From Paracoccaceae bacterium (GTDB taxonomy: Bacteria > Pseudomonadota > Alphaproteobacteria > Rhodobacterales > Rhodobacteraceae), in the NCBI GenBank assembly GCA_022448245.1, contig JAKVCO010000011.1:1-64000 (forward strand): a stretch of DNA of 64,000 nt, read 5' to 3'. The notes beneath the pieces are model-generated. The model was not told the origin of the DNA. It saw only the letters and a program-made list of their open reading frames with translations, and searched no databases. Below, piece after piece: positions 1 through 9,261 of this stretch (position 1 is the first letter of the stretch; each line of letters begins with the position of its first letter). A program made the translations under genes and the position numbers.

Positions 1-51
1 GTTTCGCCATTCTCGTATCCCTTCAAAGGTTTGGGATACACCTTAGATGAC

Positions 52-76
52 TGTCCAGTTTCCTGGGACCACTTCA
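52..76. repeat. possible IS3-type terminal inverted repeat (remnant)
   Basis: On the minus strand this stretch begins TGAAGTGGTCCCAGG and ends AACTGGACA. This is the general form of IS3-family ends (TGAAxTGGTCC...ACTGGACA) as I remember them. Read on the plus strand it would be the right end of an element lying to the left, outside the window. No transposase and no second end can be seen, so it may be a chance match or an old remnant. The rest of 1-216 shows no gene. Confidence 0.3.
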
Positions 77-216
77 CTATACGCGCAAAGTTCGGCAACG
101 CATTAGGGCTATTGAAGCACAGCGGAAGCGAACGGAACAAAAACAGAATGTTTAGACTTTTGCTTAGACCCAGAAGCATCGCAAAGCGAAAACCTACTTA
201 AGCCATTGAATTTGTT

Positions 217-290
217 TGGAGGCGAGTACCGGAATCGAACCGGTGTACACGGATTTGCAATCCGCTGCGTCACCACTCCGCCAACTCGCC
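217..290 (-). tRNA. tRNA-Cys (anticodon GCA)
   Basis: On the minus strand the gene starts GGCGAGT and ends ACTCGCC, a perfect 7-bp acceptor stem, followed by discriminator T and an encoded CCA. The anticodon loop reads ATTGCAAAT, giving GCA for cysteine. The T arm carries the invariant GGTTCGATTCC. The 212 bases from here to the tolC start contain no gene I can support. Confidence 0.97.
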
Positions 291-502
291 GCTCCATGGT
301 GTCGAGGCCTCGCAATATTCGCGGTAGGTGGGGGCGTCAAGATGCAACAACTTTAGAGATTAGTTGGAAACACGTTTGGCTTGTGTTGCGAGGTCCAAAG
401 GGATGTGTCACCTGTTATTTGTGATAAAGAATAGGTTTCCGTGTGATCAGGCACATATTGGTTCCTGACCCGGAAGATAGCCTGAACGCGGAGAGGCCTC
501 CC

Positions 503-1888
503 ATGACACGACCGACCACTCGCCTACGCCTTGCAGCTCTTTTTGCGGCCGGGGCGCTCGCGCTGTCTCCGATCGCGGCGTCGGCGCATACGATCAACGA
601 AACGTTGTCGGATGCGTATAAGAATTCAGGCCTTTTGGGCAAAAACCGCGCTGTTTTGCGGGCAGCTGATGAAGGTGTGGCGCAGGCGATAAGCACGTTG
701 CGCCCCGTCGTGAACTACTCCCTCTCAGGGAGCTACACGGATGGCGCTGCGGCTTTGAACAGCGGTTGGTCCTCGACCTACGCATTGACCGCGTCGCTGA
801 CGCTTTATGATTTTGGCCGCAACCAGCTGGGCGTTGAGGTTCAAAAGGAGCTCGTGCTCGCCACGCGCCAATCCCTGGTTTCCGCTGAACAGCAGGTCCT
901 TTTCTCTGCCGCCCGAGCTTTTTTTGATGTGCTTGAGGCCTCGGCATTCGTGGGTCTGCGTGAAAGCAATGTGCGATTGATCACTCAGGAACTTCGCGCC
1001 GCAGAGGACCGGTTCGAAGTGGGCGAGGTGACGCGCACGGACGTGGCCATCGCGGAATCGCGCTTGGCTTCGGCGCGCTCCGGTTTTGCAGCTGCGCGTG
1101 GTGATCTGGCCATCGCGCAAGCAGCATTCGAGGAAGCAGTCGGCATTGACGCGCATGCGCTGACGCAGCCCACAAGCTCGCCCCGTATTCCGGACAGCGT
1201 CGCGGCCGCCAAGGCGATCGCGCGCCGCACCCATCCCGACATCCTCGCCTCTCAGCGCCGCATCACCGTGAACGAGCTCAACCTCGAGCGCGCGCGGCGT
1301 GAGCTGTACCCGACGTTGAGAGGCTCGGCGCGCCAGTCCTTCAATCTCGATACCGGAGGGCAGGGGTCCACCACGCTGTCGCTGGACTACAGCGGGACGA
1401 TTTCGCAGGGCGGTCGTTTGGATTCCCTGATCCGCCAGGCCCAAGCCAACCTTGATGAGAGCCGTGCAGATTTGCACCTGGCGCGCCTTGCTATCGACGA
1501 AGCGGTAGAGAGCGCCTATGCGCAGCTCGCCGTCGCCCGCGCAAGCCGAGCAGCCTCCGAAGAACAGATCCGCGCCTCCACCGTGGCGTTCCGCGGTGTC
1601 CGCGAAGAAGCAACACTCGGCGCCCGGACGACGCTCGATGTGCTCGATGCCGAGCAGGAACTGCTTGACGCCCGCGCCACGCGGCTGTCTGCCGTGACTG
1701 CGGAATACAACGCCATCTACGGCATTTTGGCTGCAATCGGACGGCTCACGGCCAAAGATCTGGGCCTGCCCGTGCAGCTCTATGATCCGGCAGAATACTA
1801 CAATCTCGTGAAGGATGCGCCGCGTACGACGCTGTCCGAGCAGGGGGCTGCGCTGCAGCGGGTTCTGGAAAGCCTCGGAAAAAAATAA
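503..1888 (+). CDS. tolC: TolC-family outer-membrane channel protein
   Basis: Outer-membrane efflux channel that would work with an inner-membrane pump and a periplasmic adaptor. I chose the ATG at 503 because it follows GAGAGG and opens a good signal peptide (about residues 1-28, ending SAHT); an earlier in-frame ATG at 443 lacks both. The mature protein (about 430 residues) is almost all alpha-helical, with the duplicated helical pattern of the family and conserved pieces such as LTLYDFGRNQ and TTLDVLDAEQELLDAR near the C-terminus. No pump or adaptor gene lies beside it. The PopZ-like gene follows 74 bases downstream, an order known from other alphaproteobacteria. Confidence 0.88.
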   Translation: MTRPTTRLRLAALFAAGALALSPIAASAHTINETLSDAYKNSGLLGKNRAVLRAADEGVAQAISTLRPVVNYSLSGSYTDGAAALNSGWSSTYALTASLTLYDFGRNQLGVEVQKELVLATRQSLVSAEQQVLFSAARAFFDVLEASAFVGLRESNVRLITQELRAAEDRFEVGEVTRTDVAIAESRLASARSGFAAARGDLAIAQAAFEEAVGIDAHALTQPTSSPRIPDSVAAAKAIARRTHPDILASQRRITVNELNLERARRELYPTLRGSARQSFNLDTGGQGSTTLSLDYSGTISQGGRLDSLIRQAQANLDESRADLHLARLAIDEAVESAYAQLAVARASRAASEEQIRASTVAFRGVREEATLGARTTLDVLDAEQELLDARATRLSAVTAEYNAIYGILAAIGRLTAKDLGLPVQLYDPAEYYNLVKDAPRTTLSEQGAALQRVLESLGKK

Positions 1889-1962
1889 GAACTTTCCCTA
1901 TCTGTTGTGCGAATGCCGGGTTTCGCGTAGTCTTTGCGAGAGGCTAAAAGTGGTGTTTTCCG

Positions 1963-3372
1963 ATGTCGGACCCCGTAACCAACGTTGAAATCGAGGACGT
2001 GTTGTCTTCGATTAGGCGGCTCGTGTCCCAGGATGGGCGCGCGCGACCAGCAGTGCTTTCCAATGCGGAGCCTGAGGTGGCGCCGGAAGAGGTGCCCGTT
2101 GCCGTGGTCGAGGAAGACGGCGCCGAAGCGCTGGTGCTGACGCAAGATCACCGCATTGACGAAGTGGACAGTGACGCCGAAGCCGCTGGTTTGCGCGTAG
2201 AAGATGCGCGCCGCGAGGCCGCCACTGCCGTGCGTTCCGAACTCGAACGCGCCATTGAAGAACTTGAGGCGGCTATGGGCATCGCAGATCGCGATGCGCC
2301 CGCGTCGGCCTTTGCCGCCCCGGCGCAGCAGGTTGCAGAACCCGAAGCCCCTGAGGAACATCACGACGACAGCGCGGATCTGGAAGCCGCCGATGACGAG
2401 ATCGATTGGGAAGCCCCGGTCGGTCGCGCCATGGAAGGCGTCCCCCCGTCGTTTGAAGAACCTGCCGAAGAATTCGACCCTGATCAGCAGCCTAAAGAGG
2501 CGAGCTTTGAGGAAGGCGAGGCGCCAGCGCCCGATGAGGTCGCTGAGGATGCCGAAGAGGGCTGGGATGTTCAGTCCGAGGAAGCCTTTGATGCGGGCCG
2601 CGAGGCCGAGGACGATGCTGATCACGCGGATGTCGAAGAGGCTGAGGAGCTTCAGGCAGACGCCGTTGAGGAAGATGCCTCAGATGACAGCGAACCCGTC
2701 GAAGAGGCAGAGTTCTTCGAATACGTGCCCGCCGCGCCCGACGAGGCTGTGGAAGAGGTGGCCGAAGATGTTGAGGCCGCCGCCGAAGATGACGTCGATG
2801 GCGACGCAGGAGCGGCTGAGGCTTACGAAAGCCCCGCCGAAGAAGAAGTAGAAGAGCCTGAAGATAGTTTCGAAGCCGAGCTCGAGGCCGAAATCGACGG
2901 CGCGCCCGAGCAAGAAGCGCTGCCGGAACCCGAAGCCGAAGCGGCAGCAGAACCCGGAACAGCCGCGCCGTTCTTTGCGCATAGCGCTTTTGAGCGTCTC
3001 CACCTCGTCTCCGACGGCGGTGAGGCGGCTGACGTTGCTTACTCAGGCCAATATGACGAGACCTATGACGACGGCCTCGCGGATGATCCCATTCCCGCGC
3101 AAGTCGAAGCGTCGCTCGCAGATCAAGCCGATTACTTTGAGGCGCCTGAAGGGCCGTTCGACAGCGCCAAGGATGATCGGTTCCCCGGGGTGGATGCCGA
3201 AGACGCCGCCGATCAGGTTGTGGCCCTCGATGAGGAGCAGCTTCGCGATATGGTCGCCGAGATTGTGCGTGAGGAGCTCCAGGGCGAGCTGGGCGAGCGC
3301 ATCACGCGCAATGTCCGCAAGCTCGTGCGCCGCGAGATCAATCGCGCGCTGGCCGGCCAGGACCTGATCTAA
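1963..3372 (+). CDS. PopZ-like (DUF2497-type) acidic polar-organising protein
   Basis: A 469-residue protein in three parts. The N-terminus (about 1-25) starts [20 protein letters not shown], very close to the client-binding helix of Caulobacter PopZ (MSDQSQEPTMEEILASIRRI). A disordered middle of roughly 390 residues is dominated by Glu, Asp, Ala and Pro. The C-terminal 50 residues are predicted helices ([26 protein letters not shown]), like the PopZ oligomerisation region. PopZ normally has under 200 residues, so the acidic linker here is several times longer. The gene follows tolC, the same neighbour as Caulobacter popZ. Polar scaffolding is inferred from these similarities. It overlaps the convergent cobQ by 4 bases. 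Confidence 0.62.
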   Translation: MSDPVTNVEIEDVLSSIRRLVSQDGRARPAVLSNAEPEVAPEEVPVAVVEEDGAEALVLTQDHRIDEVDSDAEAAGLRVEDARREAATAVRSELERAIEELEAAMGIADRDAPASAFAAPAQQVAEPEAPEEHHDDSADLEAADDEIDWEAPVGRAMEGVPPSFEEPAEEFDPDQQPKEASFEEGEAPAPDEVAEDAEEGWDVQSEEAFDAGREAEDDADHADVEEAEELQADAVEEDASDDSEPVEEAEFFEYVPAAPDEAVEEVAEDVEAAAEDDVDGDAGAAEAYESPAEEEVEEPEDSFEAELEAEIDGAPEQEALPEPEAEAAAEPGTAAPFFAHSAFERLHLVSDGGEAADVAYSGQYDETYDDGLADDPIPAQVEASLADQADYFEAPEGPFDSAKDDRFPGVDAEDAADQVVALDEEQLRDMVAEIVREELQGELGERITRNVRKLVRREINRALAGQDLI

Positions 3373-4817
3373 ACTTCAGCGGCCAAAGCCAGCAGGACAT
3401 CCATGTCGAGGCTGGCTTCCAGATGCGCAGCGAGCGCATCCAGCGTCTCTTCCACCACCTCTTCGTAATGCACGACCTGAGAGCTGCCGCCGAGCTCCTC
3501 CAAGGCGGCTGCGCGGTAGGCATCGCTCGAGAAAAGGCCGTGAATGTAGCAGCCCTTGATGCGGCCGCCCGCAGCGGACGCGCCTTCGGGGCGCCCCTCG
3601 AGTGTCAGCCAAGCGCCGGCGGTATCAGGGCCGGTGGTCTGACCGATGTGGATTTCATAGCCGCTGACAGGAAGTCCGTCGTGCGTGAAGGCGTCAGACA
3701 GAGCCAGGCGTTTGAGCGGGACCATGGTGGTTTCCACGTCCAGCAACCCAAGCCCTTCGACGCGGGCAGGGGCGCCTTCGATGCCTTCGGGGTCATCTAT
3801 GATGTGGCCCATCATCTGATAGCCGCCGCAGATCCCCAGCACGTGCCCGCCGCGCCGAATATGAGCCTGCAGATCGATATCCCACCCCTGCGCGCGGAAC
3901 GCCGCTAGATCGGAGATCGTGCTCTTGGAGCCGGGCAGGATCACGAGGTCTGCGTCGCCGGGCAGGGCGCGACCCGGCTCTACGATGTCGACGGTCACGC
4001 CGGGCTCCGCCGAGAGCGGGTCGAGATCGTCGAAGTTGGCGATGCGGGGCAGGCGGGGCACGGCGATCTTCACGCCGTCCCCGGGGGAGCCTGCGAGGTC
4101 CATGATGTCTTCTGCGGGCAGCTTCCACGCGTCCTCGAACCACGGGATGATGCCGAGCGGGGCCCAATCGGTGGCCTCCGCAATCATAGCCATGCCATCG
4201 TGAAAGAGCGTGGTGTCGCCCCGGAACTTGTTGACCGCAAAGCCTTTGATCAGCGCGGCATCAGAGGCGGGCAGCACGGCCTTTGTGCCCACGAGCTGTG
4301 CAATGACGCCGCCGCGGTCGATGTCGCCGATAAGAGCCACGGGAACCCCGGCGGCCTCTGCAAAGCCCATGTTGGCGATGTCACCTGCGCGCAGGTTCAC
4401 CTCCGCCGGGCTGCCTGCGCCTTCAACGATGATCCAGTCGTTCTCGGCAGCTAGCCGCGAGAAACTGTCGAGCACCCGGGGCAGGAGGGTGGGTTTCAAT
4501 TTCGAGTACTCGCGCGCCTTGGCGGTGGTGAGGCGCTGGCCCTGCACGACCACCTGAGCGCCGATCTCGGATTCTGGTTTGAGCAGCACCGGGTTCATAT
4601 CAACGATGGGATCACGGCCACAGGCACGGGCTTGCAGCGCCTGGGCGCGGCCAATCTCGCCCCCGTCGGCGGTGACGGCAGCGTTATTGGACATGTTCTG
4701 TGGCTTGAAAGGCGCCACGCGCAGCCCACGACGCGTGAGCACCCGGCAGATGCCCGCCACAAGGACCGATTTGCCCACATTGGAGCCCGCCCCTTGTATC
4801 ATCAGCGCCTTGGCCAT
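3369..4817 (-). CDS. cobQ: cobyric acid synthase (adenosylcobyric acid synthase)
   Basis: Amidates adenosylcobyrinic a,c-diamide on four side chains using glutamine and ATP, a late step of cobalamin synthesis in the cytoplasm. The 482-residue length is normal. The N-terminal domain starts with the ATP-binding loop [12 protein letters not shown] (about 6-17). The C-terminal half is a class I glutamine amidotransferase with nucleophile loop [14 protein letters not shown]. The ATG at 4817 is 27 bases from the divergent gene on the other strand, too little room for a cobalamin riboswitch. No other cobalamin-synthesis gene is in the window. Confidence 0.95.
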   Translation of the reverse strand: MAKALMIQGAGSNVGKSVLVAGICRVLTRRGLRVAPFKPQNMSNNAAVTADGGEIGRAQALQARACGRDPIVDMNPVLLKPESEIGAQVVVQGQRLTTAKAREYSKLKPTLLPRVLDSFSRLAAENDWIIVEGAGSPAEVNLRAGDIANMGFAEAAGVPVALIGDIDRGGVIAQLVGTKAVLPASDAALIKGFAVNKFRGDTTLFHDGMAMIAEATDWAPLGIIPWFEDAWKLPAEDIMDLAGSPGDGVKIAVPRLPRIANFDDLDPLSAEPGVTVDIVEPGRALPGDADLVILPGSKSTISDLAAFRAQGWDIDLQAHIRRGGHVLGICGGYQMMGHIIDDPEGIEGAPARVEGLGLLDVETTMVPLKRLALSDAFTHDGLPVSGYEIHIGQTTGPDTAGAWLTLEGRPEGASAAGGRIKGCYIHGLFSSDAYRAAALEELGGSSQVVHYEEVVEETLDALAAHLEASLDMDVLLALAAEV

Positions 4818-4844
4818 CGCTCACTTCCCTCCTAGGATAACGGC

Positions 4845-5414
4845 ATGAACACGCCGGCACATCTCATCATGGGGGCGACCGCCTTTGGCAAGCCCGAAGG
4901 CAACGCTGTCACCTGAGCGGCCATTCTAGGCGTCACGCCGCCTGACTTTTCGCTCTACGCGCTCGCGGGGTGGGAGCTCTTTGTGCGGGGCACTGATGGC
5001 GATGTCGTATTCGGGCAGATGTATTTCTATGACGCATGGTGGCGGATCTTTGCCTTCAACAATTCGTTCGTGCTCTGGGGGATTGCGCTGGGGCTCGCGA
5101 TCTATTTCCGGTCCGCTTGGGCGATTGCGCTGTGTGGCGCAGCGCTCCTGCATATTCTACTCGATTTCCCACTGCACAATGAAGACGGGCGGATGCATTT
5201 CTGGCCGATCACGGATTGGAAGTTCTATTCGCCGATCTCGTATTGGGACAGTTCGAGCGGCGGCCAGATCGTTGGTGTGATCGAGCTCGTTCTCGTCATG
5301 GCGATGACGGCCTACCTCGTCTGGCATTTCCGATCCTGGTGGTGGCGCGGCTTCTTTCTGAGCCTCGCGGCCCTGCAGGTTGTGCCGTTCTTCATATGGT
5401 ATCTGTTCTTCTGA
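4845..5414 (+). pseudogene. membrane protein of YdjM/DUF457 type, interrupted by TGA
   Basis: The frame starts MNTPAHLIMGATAFGKP at 4845, runs 23 codons to an in-frame TGA at 4914-4916, and continues with no other stop to 5414. It resumes AAILGVTPPDFSLYALAGWE, exactly as the family pattern (metal-dependent-hydrolase-like membrane proteins) would. About four hydrophobic segments follow. A single-base change accounts for the stop. A shorter product could start at the GTG at 4983 but would lack the conserved N-terminus. The gene is divergent from cobQ and ends at a bidirectional terminator. Confidence 0.6.
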
Positions 5415-5420
5415 AACGAA

Positions 5421-5450
5421 AAACGCGCCCCGAATGGAGCGCGTTTGTTC
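5421..5450. terminator. bidirectional rho-independent terminator
   Basis: A perfect 8-bp stem (AAACGCGC at 5421-5428, GCGCGTTT at 5439-5446) with a 10-base loop, flanked by A-rich sequence on the left and T-rich on the right. It lies between the convergent interrupted membrane-protein gene and the small gene at 5469-5786, so it can serve both. Confidence 0.75.
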
Positions 5451-5468
5451 GCAAGATATGAAGGCAGC

Positions 5469-5786
5469 TTACGCGGCTTCGGCCTGTGCGGCAGCGCGAC
5501 GCTCGCTCTCCTCGCGGGAGAGGGCAACCGAGGTGCGCACGCCTTTGGAAACGAACTCCATCAGGCCATCGACCACACGTTCGTTCGGGTCGATCCCGGC
5601 GCAAGAAAGAACCTCGCGCCCATCACGTGAGCGCGCCCAACGAGCGATTTGTTCCGGCCCGTTGCCGTACTTCTTGTCGTCAGCAATCGCGTCGTCCAAG
5701 GCAGCGAGTACCACGGCGGCGAACAGTTTGCGCGCGCGGTTACCTTGTTCGTTATTGAAAGCAGTTCCGTCGACGAAATCGATCAT
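5469..5786 (-). CDS. small conserved Rhodobacterales protein (DUF6280-like)
   Basis: A 105-residue soluble protein starting MIDFVDGTAFNNEQGNRARK, with no signal peptide or membrane segment. Its composition (helical, charged, one Cys in VLSCAGIDPNER) and lack of atypical codons mark it as a real gene. I believe the family is DUF6280, found in Roseobacter relatives, but this is from memory and the function is unknown. It stands alone, transcribed away from efp with about 210 bases between the starts, and ends at a strong terminator. Confidence 0.75.
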   Translation of the reverse strand: MIDFVDGTAFNNEQGNRARKLFAAVVLAALDDAIADDKKYGNGPEQIARWARSRDGREVLSCAGIDPNERVVDGLMEFVSKGVRTSVALSREESERRAAAQAEAA

Positions 5787-5929
5787 CGTGCGTCCTTTGT
5801 TATTGCTCTTGCAGTTTGGCAGCGTTCAGTCGTTATGACCTAAAAGAGGCGATTCGGGGCTCCGATTATTGCATGGCAGCCATGTGCTGAGTGCATGGCA
5901 TTCATCTCGGGCAGTACCATTTAGGGCGC

Positions 5930-5958
5930 TTGATACCCTGTCACTGGGCAGATATAGG
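5930..5958 (+). promoter_or_regulatory. candidate sigma-70 promoter for efp
   Basis: TTGATA at 5930-5935 and TATAGG at 5953-5958 are separated by exactly 17 bases, followed by a leader of about 35 bases to the efp ATG. This is the best housekeeping promoter match in the gap. Confidence 0.45.
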
Positions 5959-6000
5959 CTCAGGCCATCTCTCTTCAACCTCTCGACATAGTTTTGACAC

Positions 6001-6564
6001 ATGCCCAAAATCAACGGAAACGAGATCAGGCCTGGTAATGTGCTTGAGCACAATGATGGCCTTTGGTCGGCCGTGAAGGTGGACCACGTGAAGCCTGGCA
6101 AAGGTGGTGCCTTCGCTCAGGTGGAGCTGCGCAACCTTCGTAACGGCTCAAAGCTTAACGAACGCTTTAGATCTGCGGACAAAGTAGAACGTGTTCGTCT
6201 AGAGCAGAAGGATCAACAATTCCTCTATGAGACCGACGGCATGCTCGTTTTCATGGATATGGAAACTTATGAGCAGATCGAGCTGCCGGCCGAGATCCTT
6301 GGCGATCGTCGCCCGTTCCTGCAGGACGGCATGACGGTGCAGATCGAGTATTATGATGCCGAGGCGCTGAATGCGACGGTGCCGCAGAAGGTGATCTGCA
6401 AGGTCGTGGAGACCGAGCCCGTGGTGAAGGGGCAGACGGCTGCGAACTCCTTCAAGCCTGCGATCCTCGACAACGGTGTGAAGGTCATGGTGCCGCCCTT
6501 TGTGGGCCAGGATGAAGACATCGTCGTGAACACCGAGACCATGGAATATTCGGAACGCGCCTAA
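6001..6564 (+). CDS. efp: translation elongation factor P
   Basis: Binds ribosomes stalled at polyproline stretches and promotes peptide-bond formation. The 187 residues cover the three usual domains: KOW-like 1-64, central OB 65-127 and C-terminal OB 128-187. The tip loop reads KPGKGGAF with Lys34 in the place of the modified lysine of E. coli EF-P, so EpmA-type modification is possible. The start [12 protein letters not shown] fits the family, although no clear Shine-Dalgarno precedes it. It is monocistronic, with a candidate promoter at 5930-5958 and a terminator at 6595-6622. Confidence 0.97.
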   Translation: MPKINGNEIRPGNVLEHNDGLWSAVKVDHVKPGKGGAFAQVELRNLRNGSKLNERFRSADKVERVRLEQKDQQFLYETDGMLVFMDMETYEQIELPAEILGDRRPFLQDGMTVQIEYYDAEALNATVPQKVICKVVETEPVVKGQTAANSFKPAILDNGVKVMVPPFVGQDEDIVVNTETMEYSERA

Positions 6565-6594
6565 GGGCTGGGTTTTGAGTTGAAGCTATTAGGA

Positions 6595-6622
6595 CTGCCC
6601 GTGCGATGCGCGGTCAGTTTTT
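6595..6622 (+). terminator. rho-independent terminator of efp
   Basis: A 10-bp imperfect stem (CTGCCCGTGC at 6595-6604, GCGCGGTCAG at 6608-6617; one mismatch and one G-T pair) with a GAT loop is followed directly by TTTTTCTTT, 31 bases after the efp stop. Confidence 0.7.
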
Positions 6623-6678
6623 CTTTGGGCAGTGTCCGCGTGCCTCCGGCGGAAGTACGGGGCACGAAGAAGGGCGGA

Positions 6679-7398
6679 TCAGAGCCTGGTCAAAGTGGCG
6701 TTCTGGGTGCAGAGATCGTCTTTGATCTTGTTGAAGCGCAGGTAGGCCAGCGCCTCGTCGCCGGCGCGGGTGTGGAGTTCACCCACGGGTTTGCCGCCGG
6801 AGGTTATGGCGTCGCCGGGGTCGGCGTCGCCTGAGACGGCCACACGCGCGATGCCCTTCTGAAGCTCGGTTTTATGTTTCATGCGGGCGGTGACTTCCTG
6901 ACCGACGTAGCAGCCTTTTTTGAAGTCGACGCCGCTGATGCGTTCGAACCCGGCCTCAAGGATGTAGGTGTCGGGGCCGAGTTCGGTACCCCATTCGGGC
7001 ACGAGAGCGGCGACGCGGCGGGCGTCCCAGTCTGCGAGCTCTGATTCTTCGGTGCCGTAGGCGCGCCAGCCCAGTGAGGGGTCGCGCGGGTCGGCGAAGG
7101 CGCCTTCGGGGGCCTCGCCTGTGCCTTGAGAGACTTTGCGGTCGTCCCAGTCGAGGGCCACGTCAGCGCGGAGTTTGTACATGCTCAGACGCTGGGCGAG
7201 GGTAGGGGCGATTTCTGCGTCCACGTCGACGAGGATGCCGTCGCCATCGGGCACGAGGAAGAAATCGGCCACCAGTTTGCCTTGAGGTGTGAGCAGCGCG
7301 GTGTAGACGAGGCCCTCTTGCGTAACGTCGTTCGTCACGAGGTTCTGCAAAAAGTCGATGCGGTCGCCGCCGGTGATGCGGATGAGTTTGCGGGCCAT
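6679..7398 (-). CDS. ygfZ: folate-binding protein YgfZ
   Basis: GcvT-like tetrahydrofolate-binding protein of 239 residues that assists iron-sulfur cluster maintenance. The family signature KGCYVGQE is complete at residues 161-168, including the conserved Cys163. The N-terminus (RITGGDRIDFLQNLVTND) is the usual first fold element. It lies 3 bases downstream of the ABC transporter gene on the same strand, so the two are probably co-transcribed, although no functional link is obvious. Confidence 0.92.
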   Translation of the reverse strand: MARKLIRITGGDRIDFLQNLVTNDVTQEGLVYTALLTPQGKLVADFFLVPDGDGILVDVDAEIAPTLAQRLSMYKLRADVALDWDDRKVSQGTGEAPEGAFADPRDPSLGWRAYGTEESELADWDARRVAALVPEWGTELGPDTYILEAGFERISGVDFKKGCYVGQEVTARMKHKTELQKGIARVAVSGDADPGDAITSGGKPVGELHTRAGDEALAYLRFNKIKDDLCTQNATLTRL

Positions 7399-7401
7399 CT
7401 T

Positions 7402-9147
7402 CTAATCCTTGAATTGCAGCGCGTGGAGGCGGGCGTAGGCGCCGCCTTTGGCTATGAGTTCATCATGTGTGCCTTCTTCGACGGCGCGGCCGCGTTCCAT
7501 CACCACGATCTTGTCGGCGTCGCGAATGGTAGAGAGGCGGTGGGCGATAACGAGGGTGGTACGGCCTTCGCTTAGCGTCTCGAGCGCGGCTTGTACCTTT
7601 ACTTCGCTTTCGGCGTCGAGGGCGGAGGTCGCCTCATCCAGAAGTAGGACAGGTGCGTCGCGCAGGAGGGCGCGGGCGATGGCCACGCGTTGGCGCTGGC
7701 CGCCGGAAATGTTGGAACCGCGCGGGCCTGCGGGGCTGTCGATGCCTTTGGGCAGCGAGGGCAGGAAGTCGGTCACGTGGGCGTTGGCGAGGGCCGCGTC
7801 GAGCGCCTCTGCGGAGGGCGTGTCGTCGAAGACGATATTGTCGCGCAGGCTGTCGTCGAAGAGGAGGGCCTCTTGGCTCACCACGGAGAAGGTGCCGCGG
7901 AGCGTGCTGAGCTCTGCTGCTGTGATGTCTGTGCAGCCCAAGCGGACCTCGCCGCCTTGCAGGGGCACGAGACGCGTGAGCGCGTTGAAGACGGTGCTTT
8001 TGCCTGCGCCGGACGCGCCGACGAGGGCGGTGGTCTGGCCTTTGCGCGCCGTGAAGCTGAGCCCGTTCAGGGCGAAGGCTGCGCCGAACTGGACGCTGAC
8101 GTCATCGAAGACGATATCGCCGGGCTCCAGCGCATTGGGGGAGGCGGGGGAGGAGATGCTGGGCGTCTCGTCCAGGATCTCTTGCACGCGCTCAAGGCTG
8201 GCGGCCACGGTCTTGAGGAGGCCGTTGAGGTTGGCCAAGCGACGCACCGGGTCGAAGGCCAGCGCCATGGCCGTGAAGAATGACATAAATTGGCCCACGG
8301 TCTTTTCGCCCGAGATTATCTCGGCCCCGCCGTAGATCAGCACGCCGAGGAAGCCGAGCCCCGTGATGATGTCGATCATGCCGGGCATTAGCGTGCGGCC
8401 GAACTCGCTCTTTGTTTCGGTCTCCACGCGGGCTTTGTTTTCTCCGCCGTAGCGGCCCGTCTGGTAGCCCTCGAGCCGGTTGAGTTTAACGGTGGAGATG
8501 CCCTGGTAGATCTCATCGAGCCTCAGCGACATGCGCGCGGCCACTTCGCGGGCCTGCAGGGATTTGCGGCGGATGTAGCCCTGCACGAGGAGGGAGGGCG
8601 CCACCACGAGGGGCGCGCCGCCGACGGCGATCAGCGTCCACAAAGGATCGACGTTGATGGCCACGATCATGAGTACGATGAGGCTCACCGTGTCGCGCCC
8701 GATCCCGGTGACGAGGCCCGTTGCGCCGGTGATGATCATCAGCGCATCACCTTGCACGCGCTCGATCATGTAGCCAGGGGGATGGGTTGCGTGGAAATCA
8801 GCGTCGAGCTTCAGCGTGTGGCTGAGCATCTCCATCCGCATGGCGGCCTGCACCTTTTCGCCCACGTATTTCATCGTCACGCGTTGGCCGGAGTTCGACA
8901 CGGCGCGAATGACAAAGAGCGCGAAGATCCCGCCGCCCACGAACCAGAGTGCATCGCTCTCACCCGCCACGAGCACGCGGTCGAACATGGGCTCCATCAT
9001 GTAGGAGATCGCGCCGAGCACCGATCCCTGCACCACCATGAACGCCAAGGCGAGCGCGATCAGCCACACGTAGGGGCGGCAGAAGCGCGTCCACAGCCAG
9101 CGCATCCGCGCTGCGTCAGAAGGAGAGGTGGAGGGTGTGTCGGCCAA
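7402..9147 (-). CDS. ABC transporter, fused permease and ATPase (MsbA-like exporter)
   Basis: A 581-residue exporter half-transporter that would work as a homodimer in the inner membrane. A six-helix membrane domain (about 25-320) is followed by an ATPase domain with Walker A GASGAGKST (377-385), signature SGGQRQR (481-487), Walker B LLLDEA (501-506) and the H-loop in VIAHRLS. The size and order match MsbA and lipid or multidrug exporters; the substrate cannot be read from the sequence. It is the first gene of an operon with ygfZ. Confidence 0.88.
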   Translation of the reverse strand: MADTPSTSPSDAARMRWLWTRFCRPYVWLIALALAFMVVQGSVLGAISYMMEPMFDRVLVAGESDALWFVGGGIFALFVIRAVSNSGQRVTMKYVGEKVQAAMRMEMLSHTLKLDADFHATHPPGYMIERVQGDALMIITGATGLVTGIGRDTVSLIVLMIVAINVDPLWTLIAVGGAPLVVAPSLLVQGYIRRKSLQAREVAARMSLRLDEIYQGISTVKLNRLEGYQTGRYGGENKARVETETKSEFGRTLMPGMIDIITGLGFLGVLIYGGAEIISGEKTVGQFMSFFTAMALAFDPVRRLANLNGLLKTVAASLERVQEILDETPSISSPASPNALEPGDIVFDDVSVQFGAAFALNGLSFTARKGQTTALVGASGAGKSTVFNALTRLVPLQGGEVRLGCTDITAAELSTLRGTFSVVSQEALLFDDSLRDNIVFDDTPSAEALDAALANAHVTDFLPSLPKGIDSPAGPRGSNISGGQRQRVAIARALLRDAPVLLLDEATSALDAESEVKVQAALETLSEGRTTLVIAHRLSTIRDADKIVVMERGRAVEEGTHDELIAKGGAYARLHALQFKD

Positions 9148-9261
9148 GGCTCGTTCCGCAAGTCTCGCGCCTCATGTAGGCGCGGCGCGGGGGGGAGGGC
9201 AAGTGTTTGACCTCGCTCAACGAGGCGCCTACCTCTTCGCAAAGTGCTGATTGAGGATCCG

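Noticed and set aside
4818-4844. Cobalamin riboswitch ahead of cobQ
   Set aside because: Only 27 bases separate the divergent starts, far too short.
4914-4916. Selenocysteine at the TGA
   Set aside because: No Sec-type family and no clear SECIS-like hairpin right after the codon by eye; the flanking pattern fits an ordinary sense codon.
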